Assembly (NCBI GenBank): GCA_963855995.1
Contig: OY979724.1
Location: forward strand, 6,735,772 to 6,799,771
Length of the DNA stretch: 64,000 bases
Reading direction: 5' to 3'
DNA from: Muricea muricata
Taxonomy: Eukaryota; Cnidaria; Anthozoa; Malacalcyonacea; Plexauridae
The notes under the pieces are model-generated. The model worked only from the letters and a program-made list of their open reading frames with translations. It did not search any database and was not told where the DNA came from. Numbering within the stretch: the first letter of the stretch is position 1; every line of letters begins with the position of its first letter. Below are positions 24,986 to 37,900 of the stretch, piece by piece. Both the position numbers and the translations under genes were made by a program.

Positions 24986-27526
24986 TTACCTGTGTTACCT
25001 GTTTTACCTGTCTTAACTGTCTTATCTGTCTTACGTTTTTTACATGTATTATCTGTCTTACCTGTCTTATCATTTTTACCTTTCTTATCTGTCTTGTCTG
25101 TCTTACCTGTGTTACCTGTTCTTTCTGTCTTACATTTCTTTCGTGTCTTACCTGTCTTACCTGTCTTACCTGTTTACCAGTCTTACCTTTCTTACGTGTC
25201 TTACCTGTCTTATCTGTCTTATCTTTCTTACCTGTTTTACAGTTCTTTTCTGTCTTATCTTTTTTTTTCTGTTTTACCTGTCTTTTCTTTCTTACCTGTC
25301 TTTTCTGTCTTACATGCCTCACCTGTCTTTTTTTTCTTACCTGTTCTTTCTGTCTTAATGTCTTTTCAGTCTTACCTGTCTTTTCTGTCTTACCAGTCTT
25401 ACCATTCTTTTCTGTCTTACCTGTCTTTTCTGTCTTTCCAGTCTTTTCCGTCTTTACTGTCTTTTCTGTCTTACCTGTCTTTCCCGTCTTTCCTGTCTTT
25501 CCTGTGTTACCTGTTTTACTTGTCTTAACTGTCTTCTCTGTCTTACCTGTTTTACATGTATTATCGGTGCTACCTGTGTTATCTGTCTTAGCTGTCTTAT
25601 CATTTTTACCTGTCTTATCTGTCTTATCTGTCTTACCTGTCTTAACTGTTCTTTCTGTTTTACCTGTCTTTCCTGTCTTACCTGTCTTACCTGTCTTACC
25701 TTTTTTACGTGTCTTACCTGTCTTACCTGTCTTACCTGTCTTACCTTTCTTACCTCTCTTACCTTTCTTTTCTGTCTTTCCTGCCTTACCAGTCTTACCT
25801 GTCTTTTCTGTCTGTTCTGTGTTACCAGTCTTACCTGTGTTACCTGTCTTACCTGTCTTTTCTTTCTTACCTGTCTTGTCTGTCTTTTCTGTGTTACCTG
25901 TTTTACCTGTCTTTTCTGTCTTACCTGTCTTATCTGTCTTTTCTGTCTTTTCAGTCTTACCTGTTTTGCCTGTCTTATCTTAATTTTCTGTCTTTTCTGT
26001 CTTACATGTCTTATCTTAATTTTCTGTCTTACATGTCTTATTTGTCTTTTCTGTCTTACATGTCTTTTCTGTCTTTTCGGTCTTACCTGTCTTATCTGTC
26101 TTTACTGTCTTACCTGTCCTACCTGTGTTACCTGTGTTACCTTTTTTACCTGTCTTAACTGTGTTATCTCTCTTACCTTTTTTACATGTATTATCTGTCT
26201 TACCTGTCTTATCTGTCTTACCTGTCTTATCATTTTTACCTGTCTTATCTGTCTTATCTGTCTTACTTGTGTTACCTGTTCTTTCTGTCTTTTCTGTCCT
26301 TCCTGTCTTACCTGTCTTACCTGTTTACCTGTCTTACCTTTCTTACGTGTCTTACCTGTCTTATCTGTCTTACCTTTCTTACCTGTTTTACGTTTCTTTT
26401 CTGTCTTACCTGTCTTAGCTGTCTTACCTATCTTTTCTGTCTTTTCTGTCTTACCAGTCTTACCTGTCTTACCTGTCTTACCTGTCTTTTCTGGCCTACC
26501 TGTCTTGTCTGTCTTTTCGGTTTTACCTGTTTTACCTGTTTTTTCTGTCTTACCTGTCTTATCTGCCTTTTCTGTCTTTTCTGTCTTTTCTGTCTTACCT
26601 GTTTCGCCATTCTTATCTTAATTTTCTGTCTTGCATCTCCTATTGGTCTTTTCTGTCTTACCTGTCTTTTCTGTCTTTTAGGTTTTACCTGTCTTATCTG
26701 TCTTTTCTGTGTTACCTGTTTTACTTGTCTTACCATTCTTTTCTGTTTTACCTGTCTTTTCTGTCTTTCCTGTCTTTTCGGTTTTACCTGTCTTTTCTTC
26801 CTTACCTCTCTTTTCTGTCTTACCTCTCTTACTTGTGTTACCTGTCTTATCTTTCTTACCTGTCTTATCTGTCTTACCTGTCTTACATGTATCATGTGTC
26901 TTACCTGTCTTATCTGTCTTACCTGTCTTATCTGTTTTACATCTCTTATCTGTCTTACCTGTACATGTATTACCTGTCTTTTCTGTCTTACCTGTCTTAC
27001 CTGTTTTACCTGTCTTACCTGTCTTACCTGCTTTACCTGTTTTACCCATCTTACCTGTCTTACATTTCTTGCCTGTCTTTCCAGTCTTACCTGTCTTACC
27101 TGTGTTACCTGTCTTACCTGTCTTACCGGTTTTACGTGCTTTACCTGTCCTATTTGTCTTACCTGTCTTACTTGTCCTACCTATCTTACGTGTCTTACCT
27201 GTCTTACCTATCTTTTTTGTCTTACCTGTCTTACCTATCTTACCTGTCTTAGCGGTCTTTTCTGTCTTACCTGTCTTATCTCTCTTTTCTGTTTTACCTG
27301 TTTTACCTGTCTTTTCTGTCTTACCTGTCTTATCTGCCTTTTCTGTCTAATCTGTTTTTTCTGTCTTACCTTTCTTTTCTGTCTTACCTGTCTTTTCTGT
27401 CTTGCCTGTCTTATCTTAATTTTCTTTCTTTTCTTTCTTACATGTCTATTCTTTCTTTTCTGGCTTACCTGTCTTAATTGTCTTATGTGTCTTTTCTTTC
27501 TTACCTGTCTTAACTTTCTTTTCTGA

Positions 27527-28957
27527 CTTGCCTGTCTTACCTGTCTTACCTGTCTTACCGGTTTTACCTGCTTTACCTGTCCTATTTGTTTTACCTGTCT
27601 TACCTGTCCTACCTGTCTTACACTTCCTTCCTTTCTTACCTGTCTTTTTTTATTACCTGCCTTATCTGCCTTTTCTGTCTTATCTGTTTTCTCTGTCTTA
27701 CCTGTCTTTTCTGTCTTATTTGTCTTTTCTGTCTTGCCTGTCTTATCTTAATTTTCTGTCTTTTCTGTCTTACATGTCTTATCTTAATTTTCTGTCTTAC
27801 ATGTCTTATTTGTCTTTTCTGTCTTACCTGTCTTACCTTTCTTTTCTGTCTTTTCAGTCTAACCTGTCTTATCTGTCTTTTGTGTCTTACCTGTCTTACC
27901 TGTGTTACCTGTTTTACCTGTCTTAACTGTCTTATCTGTCTTACCTGTTTTACATGTATTATCTGTCTTACCGGTCTTATATGTCTTATTTGTCTTATCA
28001 TTTTTACCTGTCTTATATTTTTTTATTTGTCTTACCTGTCTTACGTGTTCTTTCTGTCTTACCTGTCTTTCCTGTCTTACCTTTCTTACCTGTCTTACCT
28101 GTTTTACCTTTCTGACCTGTTTTACCTGTCTTACCTGTCTTACTTTTCTTTCCTGTCTTACCTGTCTTTTCTGTCTTACCTGCCTTACCTGTCTTACCTG
28201 TCTTTTCTGTCTGTTCTGTCTTACCAGTCTTACCTGTGTTACCTGTCTTACCTGTCTTTTCTTACTTACCTGTCTTAGCTGTGTTTTCGGTCTTACCTGT
28301 CTTATCTGTCTTTTCTGTCTTACCTGTCTTATTTATCTTACCATTCTTACCTTTCTTACCTGTCTTACCTGTCTTACCTTTCTTTCCTGTCTTACCTGTC
28401 TTTTCTGTCTTACCTGTCTTACCTTTTTTACCTGTGTTACCTGTCTTACCTGTCTTTTTTTTCTTACCTGTCTTACCTGTCTTTTCTGTCTTACCTGCCT
28501 TACCTGTCTTACCTGCCTTACCTGTCTTTTCTGTCTGTTCTGTCTTACCAGTCTTACCTGTGTTACCTGTCTTACCTGTCTTTTCTTTCTTACCTGTCTT
28601 ACCTGTCTTTTCGGTCTTACCTGTTTTGTCTGTCTTTTCTGTCTTACCTGTCTTATTTATCTTACCATTCTTACCTGTCTTACCTGTCTTTTCTTTCTTA
28701 CCTGTTTTTCTGTCTTACCTATCTTACCATTTTACCTCTCTTACCTGTCTTTTCTTTCTTACCTGTCTTTTCTGTCTTAACTGTCTTATCTGTCTTTTCT
28801 GTCTTACCTGTCTTACCAGTCTGACCATTCTTACCTGTCTTACCGTTCTTACCTGTCTTACCTGTCTTACCTGTCTTACCTGTCTTTTCTGCCTTACCTG
28901 TCTTTTCTGTCTTACATGCCTTACGTGTCTTTTCTGTCTTACCTGTCTTACCTGTGT
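27527..28957 (+). repeat. Family-II satellite module, first occurrence
   Basis: At 27,490-27,530 the family-I module order stops and a different set of unit variants begins, marked by TTACACTTCC (about 27,620), a paired TTAATTTTCTGTC block (about 27,747 and 27,783) and CTTATATTTTTTTATTTG (about 28,010). It is the same 9-bp unit, so this is a change of HOR family and not of satellite. It reappears at 40,213 as part of the 12.7-kb duplication. Confidence 0.75.
28264..28272 (-). other. Perfect 5' splice-site match inside the satellite
   Basis: The + strand reads ACTTACCTG, so the - strand reads CAG|GTAAGT, a full match to the eukaryotic 5' splice-site consensus. Five further copies of the same module carry it at 40,950-40,958, 42,272-42,280, 46,563-46,571, 47,281-47,289 and 49,735-49,743, each with AA following on the - strand. 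Another sits in a different context at 45,817-45,825. The ordinary unit differs at only one position (CAGGTAAGA). The sequence match is direct; use as a splice site is not shown. Confidence 0.7.
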
Positions 28958-31900
28958 TACCTGTCTTATCTGTCTTATCTGTCTTACTTGTGTTACCTGT
29001 TCTTTCTGTCTTTTCTGTCCTTCCTGTCTTACCTGTCTTACCTGTTTACCTGTCTTACCTTTCTTACGTGTCTTACCTGTCTTATCTGTCTTACCTTTCT
29101 TACCTGTTTTACGTTTCTTTTCTGTCTTACCTGTCTTACCTGTCTTAGCTGTCTTACCTATCTTTTCTGTCTTTTCTGTCTTACCAGTCTTACCTGTCTT
29201 ACCTGTCTTACCTGTCTTTTCTGTCCTACCTGTCTTGTCTGTCTTTTCGGTTTTACCTGTTTTACCTGTGTTTTCTGTCTTACCTGTCTTATCTGCCTTT
29301 TCTGTCTTTTCTGTCTTACCTGTTTCGCCATTCTTATCTTAAGTTTCTGTCTTGCATCTCCTATTGGTCTTTTCTGTCTTACCTGTCTTTTCTGTCTTTT
29401 AGGTTTTACCTGTCTTATCTGTCTTTTCTGTGTTACCTGTTTTACTTGTCTTACCATTCTTTTCTGTTTTACCTGTCTTTTCTGTCTTTCCTGTCTTTTC
29501 GGTTTTACCTGTCTTTTCTTCCTTACCTCTCTTTTCTGTCTTACCTCTCTTACTTGTGTTACCTGTCTTATCTTTCTTACCTGTCTTTATCTGTCTTACC
29601 TGTCTTACATGTATCATGTGTCTTACCTGTCTTATCTGTCTTACCTGTCTTATCTGTTTTAGATCTCTTATCTGTCTTACCTGTACATGTATTACCTGTC
29701 TTTTCTGTCTTACCTGTCTTACCTGTTTTACCTGTCTTACCTGTCTTACCTGCTTTACCTGTTTTACCCGTCTTACCTGTCTTACATTTCTTGCCTGTCT
29801 TTCCAGTCTTACCTGTCTTACCTGTGTTACCTGTCTTACCTGTCTTACCGGTTTTACGTGCTTTACCTGTCCTATTTGTCTTACCTGTCTTACTTGTCCT
29901 ACCTATCTTACCTGTCTTACCTGTCTTACCTATCTTTTTTGTCTTACCTGTCTTACCTATCTTACCTGTCTTAGCGGTCTTTTCTGTCTTACCTGTCTTA
30001 TCTCTCTTTTCTGTTTTACCTGTTTTACCTGTCTTTTCTGTCTTACCTGTCTTATCTGCCTTTTCTGTCTAATCTGTTTTTTCTGTCTTACCTTTCTTTT
30101 CTGTCTTACCTGTCTTTTCTGTCTTGCCTGTCTTATCTTAATTTTCTTTCTTTTCTTTCTTACATGTCTATTCTTTCTTTTCTGGCTTACCTGTCTTAAT
30201 TGTCTTATATGTCTTACCTATCTTACCTGTCTTACCTGTGCTTTCTGTCTTACCTGTCTTTCCTGTCTTATTTGGTAGACCTGTCTTACCTGTCTTTTCT
30301 GTCTTTTCTGTCTTTTAGGTCTTACCTGTCTTATCTGTCTTTTCTTTCTTACCTGTTTTACCTGTCTTACCATTCTTTTCTGTCTTACCTGTCTTTTCGG
30401 TCTTTCCTGTCTTTTCGGTCTTACCTGTCTTTTCTTCCTTACCTGTCTTTTCTGTCTTACCTGTCTTACCTGTGTTACCTGTCTTATCTGTCTTACCTGT
30501 CTTATCTGTCTTTTCTGTCCTACATTTATCATGTGTCTTACCTGTTTTATCTGTCTTACCTGTCTTATCTGTTTTACCTGTCTTATCGGTCTTACCTGTA
30601 CATGTATTACCTGTCTTTTCTGTCTTACCTGTCTTACCTGTTTTACCTGTCTTACCTGTCTTACCTGCTTTACCTGTCTTAACCGTCTTACCTGTCTTAC
30701 ATTTCTTGCCTGTCTTACCACTCTTACCAGTCTTACCTGCATTACCTGTCTTATCGGTTTTACCTGCTTTACGTGTCCTATTTGTCTTACCTGTCTTACC
30801 TGTCCTACCTGTCTTACCTGTCTTACCTGTCTTACCAGTCTTTTCTGTCTTACCTGACTTACCTATCTTACCTGTCTTACCTTTCTCTTCTGTCTTACCT
30901 GTCTTATCTCTCTTTTCTGTTTTACCTGTTTTACCTGTCTTATCTGCCTTTTCTGTCTTATCTGTTTTTTCTGTCTTACCTGTCTTTTCTGTGTTACCAG
31001 TCTTACCATTCTTTTCTGTCTTACCTGTCTTTTCTGCCTTTCCTGTCCTTCCCGTCTTTTCTGTCTTACCTGTCTTTCCCGTCTTTCCTGTCTTTCCTGT
31101 GTTACCTGTTTTACTTGTCTTAACTGTCTTCTCTGTCTTACATGTTTTACATGTATTATCTGTGCTACCTGTCTTATCTGTCTTACCTGTCTTATCATTT
31201 TTACCTGTCTTATCTGTCTTATCTGTCTTACGTGTCTTACCTGTTCTTTCTGTCTTACCTGTCTTTCCTGTCTCACCTGTCTTACCTGTCTTACCTTTTT
31301 TACCTGTCTTACCAGTCTTACCTGTCTTACTTGTCTTACCTTTCTTACCTGTCTTACCTTTCTTTTCTGTCTTACCTGCCTTACCTGCCTTACCTGTCTT
31401 ACCTGTCTTTTCTGTCTGTTCTGTCTTACCAGTTTTACCTGTGTTACCTGTCTTACCTGTCTTTTCTTTCTTACCTGTCTTGTCTGTCTTGTCTGTCTTT
31501 TCTGTTTTACCTGTTTTACCTGTCTATTCTGTCCTACCTGTTTTATCGGTCTTTTCTGTCTTTTAAGTCTTACCTGTTTTGCCTGTCTTATCTTAATTTT
31601 TTGTCGTGTCTTTCTTACATGTTTTATCTTAATTTTCTGTCTTACATGTCTTATTTGTCTTTTCTGTCTTACATGTCTTTTCTGTCTTTTCGGTCTTACC
31701 TGTCTTATCTGTCTTTTCTGTCTTACCTGTTTTACCTGTGTTACCTGTTTTACCTGTCTTAACTGTCTTATCTGTCTTACCTTTTTTACATGTATTATCT
31801 GTCTTACCTGTCTTATCATTTTAACCTTTCTTATCGGTCTTGTCTGTCTTACCTGTGTTACCTGTTTTTTCTGTCTTACCTGTCTTTCGTGTCTTACCTG

Positions 31901-34900
31901 TCTTACCAGTCTTACCTGTTTACCTGTCTTACCTTTCTTACGTGTCTTACCTCTCTTATCTGTCTTACCTTTCTTACCTGTTTTACATTTCTTTTCTGTC
32001 TTACCTGTCTTACCTGTCTTACCTGTCTTACCTGTCTTACCTATCTTTTCTGTCTTTTCTGTCTTACAAGTCTTACCTGTCTTACCTGTCTTACCTGTCT
32101 TTTCTGTCTTACCTGTCTTGGCTGTCTTTTCGGTTTTACCTGTTTTACCTTCCTTTTCTGTCTTACCTGTCTTATCTGTCTTTTCTGTCTTTTCTGTTTT
32201 ACCTGTTTCGCGTGTCTTATCTTAATTTTCTGTCTTACATGTCCTATTGGTCTTTTCTGTCTTACCTGTCTTACCTGTCTTTTCTGTCTTTTAGGTTTTA
32301 CCTGTCTTATCTGTCTTTTCTGTGTTACCTGTTTTACCTGTCTAAATATTCTTTTCTGCCTTACCTGTCTTTTCTTCCCTACCTGTCTTTTCTGTCTTAC
32401 CTGTGTTACCTGTCTTATCTGTCTTACCTGTCTTATCTGTTTTACCTGTCTTATCTGTCTTACCTGTACATGTATTACCTGTCTTTTCTGTCTTACCTGT
32501 TTTACCTGTCTACCTGTCTTACCTGCTTTTTCTGTGTTACCCGTCTTACCTGTCTCACATTTCTTTCCTGTCTTACCAGTCTTACCTGTCTTACCTGTCT
32601 TACCTGTCTTACCTGTCTTAATGGTTTTACCTGCTTTACCTGTCCTATTGTCTTACCTGTGTTACCTGTCCTACCTGTCTTACCTGTCTTTTCTGTCTTA
32701 CCTGTCTTACCTATCTTACCTGTCTTACCTGTCTTTTCTGTCTTACGTGTCTTATCTCTTTTTTCTTTTTTACCTGTTTTACCTTTCTTTTCTGGCTTAC
32801 CTGTCTTATCTGCCTTTTCTGTCTTATCTGTTTTTTCTGTCTTACCTGTCTTTTCTTTCTTAGCTGTCTTTTCTGTCTTACATGCCTCACCTGTCTTTTC
32901 TGTCTTACCTGTCCTTTCTTTCTTAATGTTTTTTCAGTCATGCCTGTCTTTTCTGTCTTACCAGTCTTACCATTCTTTTCTGTCTTACCTGTCTTTTCGG
33001 TCTTTCCTGTCCTTCCCGTCTTTCCTGTCTTTTCTGTCTTACCTGTCTTTCCCGTCTTTCCTGTCTTACCTGTAATACCTGTTTTACTTGTCTTAACTGT
33101 CTTCTCTGTCTTACATGTTTTACATGTATTATCTGTGCTACCTGTCTTATCTGTCTTACCTGTCTTATCATTTTTACCTGTCTTATCTGTCTTATCTGTC
33201 TTACGTGTCTTACCTGTTCTTTCTGTCTTACCTGTCTTTCCTGTCTCACCTGTCTTACCTGTCTTACCTTTTTTACCAGTCTTACCTGTCTTACCTGTCT
33301 TACCTTTCTTACCTATCTTACCTTTCTTTTCTGTCTTACCTGCCTTACCTGTCTTACCTGGCTTTTCTGTCTCTTCTGTCTTACCAGTCTTACCTGTGTT
33401 ACCTGTCTTACCTGTCTTTTCTTTCTTACCTGTCTTGTCTGTCTTTTCTGTTTTACCTGTTTTACCTGTCTTTTCTTTCTTACTTGTTTTATCTGTCTTT
33501 TCTGTCTTTTAAGTCTTACCTTTTTTGCCTGTCTTATCTTAATTTTTTGTCTTGTCTTTTTTACATGTCTTATCTTGATTTTCTGTCTTACATGTCTTAT
33601 TTGTCTTTTCTGTCTTACCTGTCTTACCTGTTTTACCTGTTTTACCTGTCTTACCTGCTTTACCTGTTTTACCCGTCTTACCTGTCTTACATTTCTTGCC
33701 TGTCTTTCCAGTCTTACCTGTCTTACCTGTGTTACCTGTCTTACCTGTCTTACCGGTTTTACGTGCTTTACCTGTCCTATTTGTCTTACCTGTCTTACTT
33801 GTCCTACCTATCTTACCTGTCTTACCTGTCTTACCTATCTTTTTTGTCTTACCTGTCTTACCTATCTTACCTGTCTTAGCGGTCTTTTCTGTCTTACCTG
33901 TCTTATCTCTCTTTTCTGTTTTACCTGTTTTACCTGTCTTTTCTGTCTTACCTGTCTTATCTGCCTTTTCTGTCTAATCTGTTTTTTCTGTCTTACCTTT
34001 CTTTTCTGTCTTACCTGTCTTTTCTGTCTTGCCTGTCTTATCTTAATTTTCTTTCTTTTCTTTCTTACATGTCTATTCTTTCTTTTCTGGCTTACCTGTC
34101 TTAATTGTCTTATATGTCTTACCTATCTTACCTGTCTTACCTGTGCTTTCTGTCTTACCTGTCTTTCCTGTCTTATTTGGTAGACCTGTCTTACCTGTCT
34201 TTTCTGTCTTTTCTGTCTTTTAGGTCTTACCTGTCTTATCTGTCTTTTCTTTCTTACCTGTTTTACCTGTCTTACCATTCTTTTCTGTCTTACCTGTCTT
34301 TTCGGTCTTTCCTGTCTTTTCGGTCTTACCTGTCTTTTCTTCCTTACCTGTGTTTTCTGTCTTACCTGTCTTACCTGTGTTACCTGTCTTATCTGTCTTA
34401 CCTGTCTTATCTGTCTTTTCTGTCCTACATTTATCATGTGTCTTACCTGTTTTATCTGTCTTACCTGTCTTATCTGTTTTACCTGTCTTATCGGTCTTAC
34501 CTGTACATGTATTACCTGTCTTTTCTGTCTTACCTGTCTTACCTGTTTTACCTGTCTTACCTGTCTTACCTGCTTTACCTGTCTTAACCGTCTTACCTGT
34601 CTTACATTTCTTGCCTGTCTTACCACTCTTACCAGTCTTACCTGCATTACCTGTCTTATCGGTTTTACCTGTTTTACCTGTCCTATTTGTCTTACCTGTC
34701 TTACCTGTCCTACCTGTCTTACCTGTCTTACCTGTCTTACCAGTCTTTTCTGTCTTACCTGACTTACCTATCTTACCTGTCTTACCTTTCTCTTCTGTCT
34801 TACCTGTCTTATCTCTCTTTTCTGTTTTACCTGTTTTACCTGTCTTATCTGCCTTTTCTGTCTTATCTGTTTTTTCTGTCTTACCTGTCTTTTCTTTCTT

Positions 34901-37900
34901 ACCTGTCTTTTCTGTCTTACATGCCTCACCTGTCTTTTTTGTCTTACCTGTCCTTTCTTTCTTAATGTTTTTTCAGTCATACCTGTCTTTTCTGTGTTAC
35001 CAGTCTTACCATTCTTTTCTGTCTTACCTGTCTTTTCTGCCTTTCCTGTCCTTCCCGTCTTTTCTGTCTTACCTGTCTTTCCCGTCTTTCCTGTCTTACC
35101 TGTGTTACCTGTTTTACTTGTCTTAACTGTCTTCTCTGTCTTACATGTTTTACATGTATTATCTGTGCTACCTGTCTTATCTGTCTTACCTGTCTTATCA
35201 TTTTTACCTGTCTTATCTGTCTTATCTTTCTTACGTGTCTTACCTGTTCTTTCTGTCTTACCTGTCTTTCCTGTCTCACCTGTCTTACCTGTCTTACCTT
35301 TTTTACCTGTCTTACCAGTCTTACCTGTCTTACTTGTCTTACCTTTCTTACCTGTCTTACCTTTCTTTTCTGTCTTACCTGCCTTACCTGCCTTACCTGT
35401 CTTACCTGTCTTTTCTGTCTGTTCTGTCTTACCAGTTTTACCTGTGTTACCTGTCTTACCTGTCTTTTCTTTCTTACCTGTCTTGTCTGTCTTGTCTGTC
35501 TTTTCTGTTTTACCTGTTTTACCTGTCTGTTCTGTCCTACCTGTCTTATCTGTCTTTTCTGTCTTTTAAGTCTTACCTGTTTTGCCTGTCTTATCTTAAT
35601 TTTTTGTCTTGTCTTTCTTACATGTCTTATCTTAATTTTCTGTCTTACATGTCTTATTTGTCTTTTCTGTCTTACATGTCTTTTCTGTCTTTTCGGTCTT
35701 ACCTGTCTTTTCTGTCTTACCTGTTTTACCTGTGTTACCTGTTTTACCTGTCTTAACTGTCTTATCTGTCTTACCTTTTTTACATGTATTATCTGTCTTA
35801 CCTGTCTTATCATTTTAACCTTTCTTATCGGTCTTGTCTGTCTTACCTGTGTTACCTGTTTTTTCTGTCTTACCTGTCTTTCGTGTCTTACCTGTCTTAC
35901 CAGTCTTACCTGTCTTTCGTGTCTTACCTGTCTTACCAGTCTTACCTGTTTACCTGTCTTACCTTTCTTACGTGTCGTACCTCTCTTATCTGTCTTACCT
36001 TTCTTACCTGTTTTACATTTCTTTTCTGTCTTACCTGTCTTACCTGTCTTACCTGTCTTACCTGTCTTACCTATCTTTTCTGTCTTTTCTGTCTTACAAG
36101 TCTTACCTGTCTTACCTGTCTTACCTGTCTTTTCTGTCTTACCTGTCTTGGCTGTCTTTTCGGTTTTACCTCTTTTACCTTCCTTTTCTGTCTTACCTGT
36201 CTTATCTGTCTTTTCTGTCTTTTCTGTTTAACCTGTTTCGCCTGTCTTATCTTAATTTTCTGTCTTACATGTCCTATTGGTCTTTTCTGTCTTACCTGTC
36301 TTACCTGTCTTTTCTGTCTTTTAGGTTTTACCTGTCTTATCTGTCTTTTCTGTGTTACCTGTTTTACCTGTCTAAATATTCTTTTCTGTCTTACCTGTCT
36401 TTTCTTCCCTACCTGTCTTTTCTGTCTTACCTGTGTTACCTGTCTTATCTGTCTTACCTGTCTTATCTGTTTTACCTGTCTTATCTGTCTTACCTGTACA
36501 TGTATTACCTGTCTTTTCTGTCTTACCTGTTTTACCTGTCTACCTGTCTTACCTGTATTTTCTGTGTTACCCGTCTTACCTGTCTCACATTTCTTTCCTG
36601 TCTTACCAGTCTTACCTGTCTTACCTGCCTTACCTGTCTTACCTGTCTTAATGGTTTTACCTGCTTTACCTGTCCTATTGTCTTACCGGTGTTACCTGTC
36701 CTACCTGTCTTACCTGTCTTACCTGTCTTTTCTGTCTTACCTGTCTTACCTATCTTACCTGTCTTACCTGTCTTTTCTGTCTTACGTGTCTTATCTCTCT
36801 TTTCTTTTTTACCTGTTTTACCTTTCTTTTCTGGCTTACCTGTCTTATCTGCCTTTTCTGTCTTATCTGTTTTTTCTGTCTTACCTGTCTTTTCTTTCTT
36901 AGCTGTCTTTTCTGTCTTACATGCCTCACCTGTCTTTTCTGTCTTACCTGTCCTTTCTTTCTTAATGTTTTTTCAGTCATGCCTGTCTTTTCTGTCTTAC
37001 CAGTCTTACCATTCTTTTCTGTCTTACCTGTCTTTTCTGTCTTTCCTGTCCTTCCCGTCTTTCCTGTCTTTTCTGTCTTACCTGTCTTTCCCGTCTTTCC
37101 TGTCTTACCTGTGTTACCTGTTTTACTTGTCTTAACTGTCTTCTCTGTCTTACATGTTTTACATGTATTATCTGTGCTACCTGTTTTATCTGTCTTACCT
37201 GTCTTATCATTTTTACCTGTCTTATCTGTCTTATCTGTCTTACGTGTCTTACCTGTTCTTTCTGTCTTACCTGTCTTTCCTGTCTCACCTGTCTTACCTG
37301 TCTTACCTTTTTTACCTGTCTTACCTGTCTTACCTGTCTTACCTTTCTTACCTATCTTACCTTTCTTTTCTGTCTTACCTGCCTTACCTGTCTTACCTGT
37401 CTTTTCTGTCTCTTCTGTCTTACCAGTCTTACCTGTGTTACCTGTCTTACCTGTCTTTTCTTTCTTACCTGTCTTGTCTGTCTTTTCTGTTTTACCTGTT
37501 TTACCTGTCTTTTCTTTCTTACTTGTTTTATCTGTCTTTTCTGTCTTTTAAGTCTTACCTTTTTTGCCTGTCTTATCTTAATTTTTTGTCTTGTCTTTCT
37601 TACATGTCTTATCTTGATTTTCTGTCTTACATGTTTTATTTGTCTTTTCTGTCTTACCTGTCTTACCTGTGTTACCTGTTTTACCTGTCTTAACTGTCTT
37701 ATCTGTCTTACGTCTTTTACATGTATTATCTGTCTTACCTGTCTTATCATTTTTACCTTTCTTATCTGTCTTGTCTGTCTTACCTGTGTTACCTGTTCTT
37801 TCTGTCTTACATTTCTTTCGTGTCTTACCTGTCTTACCTGTCTTACTTGTTTACCTGTCTTACCTTTCTTACGTGTCTTACCTGTCTTATCTGTCTTATC

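Larger units (their letters stand above)
15753..25708 (+). repeat. Family-I higher-order repeat, long copy 4 (9,956 bp)
   Basis: Starts like copies 1 and 2 but is about 4 kb longer because its central modules occur twice (17,046-20,950 and 20,951 to about 24,985; period 3,905 bp at the TTACATTTCTTGCC landmark, 17,107 versus 21,012). One of the two central blocks carries a 98-bp deletion near 18,308. Most of this copy is also included in the later 12.7-kb duplication. Confidence 0.83.
16281..28957 (+). repeat. 12,677-bp tandem duplication, copy 1
   Basis: Every landmark here recurs 12,677 bp downstream (12,686 after about 26,418 and 12,587 after about 28,480, because of whole-unit indels). 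The right edge abuts copy 2 directly. At 28,957/28,958 sequence of the 41,53x type (TGTGTTACCTG) is joined to sequence of the 16,281 type (TCTTATCTGTCTTATC). Sparse differences between copies, such as ACATTTC at 21,388 against ACATGTC at 34,065, show they are not a simple assembly copy, but few have accumulated. Confidence 0.88.
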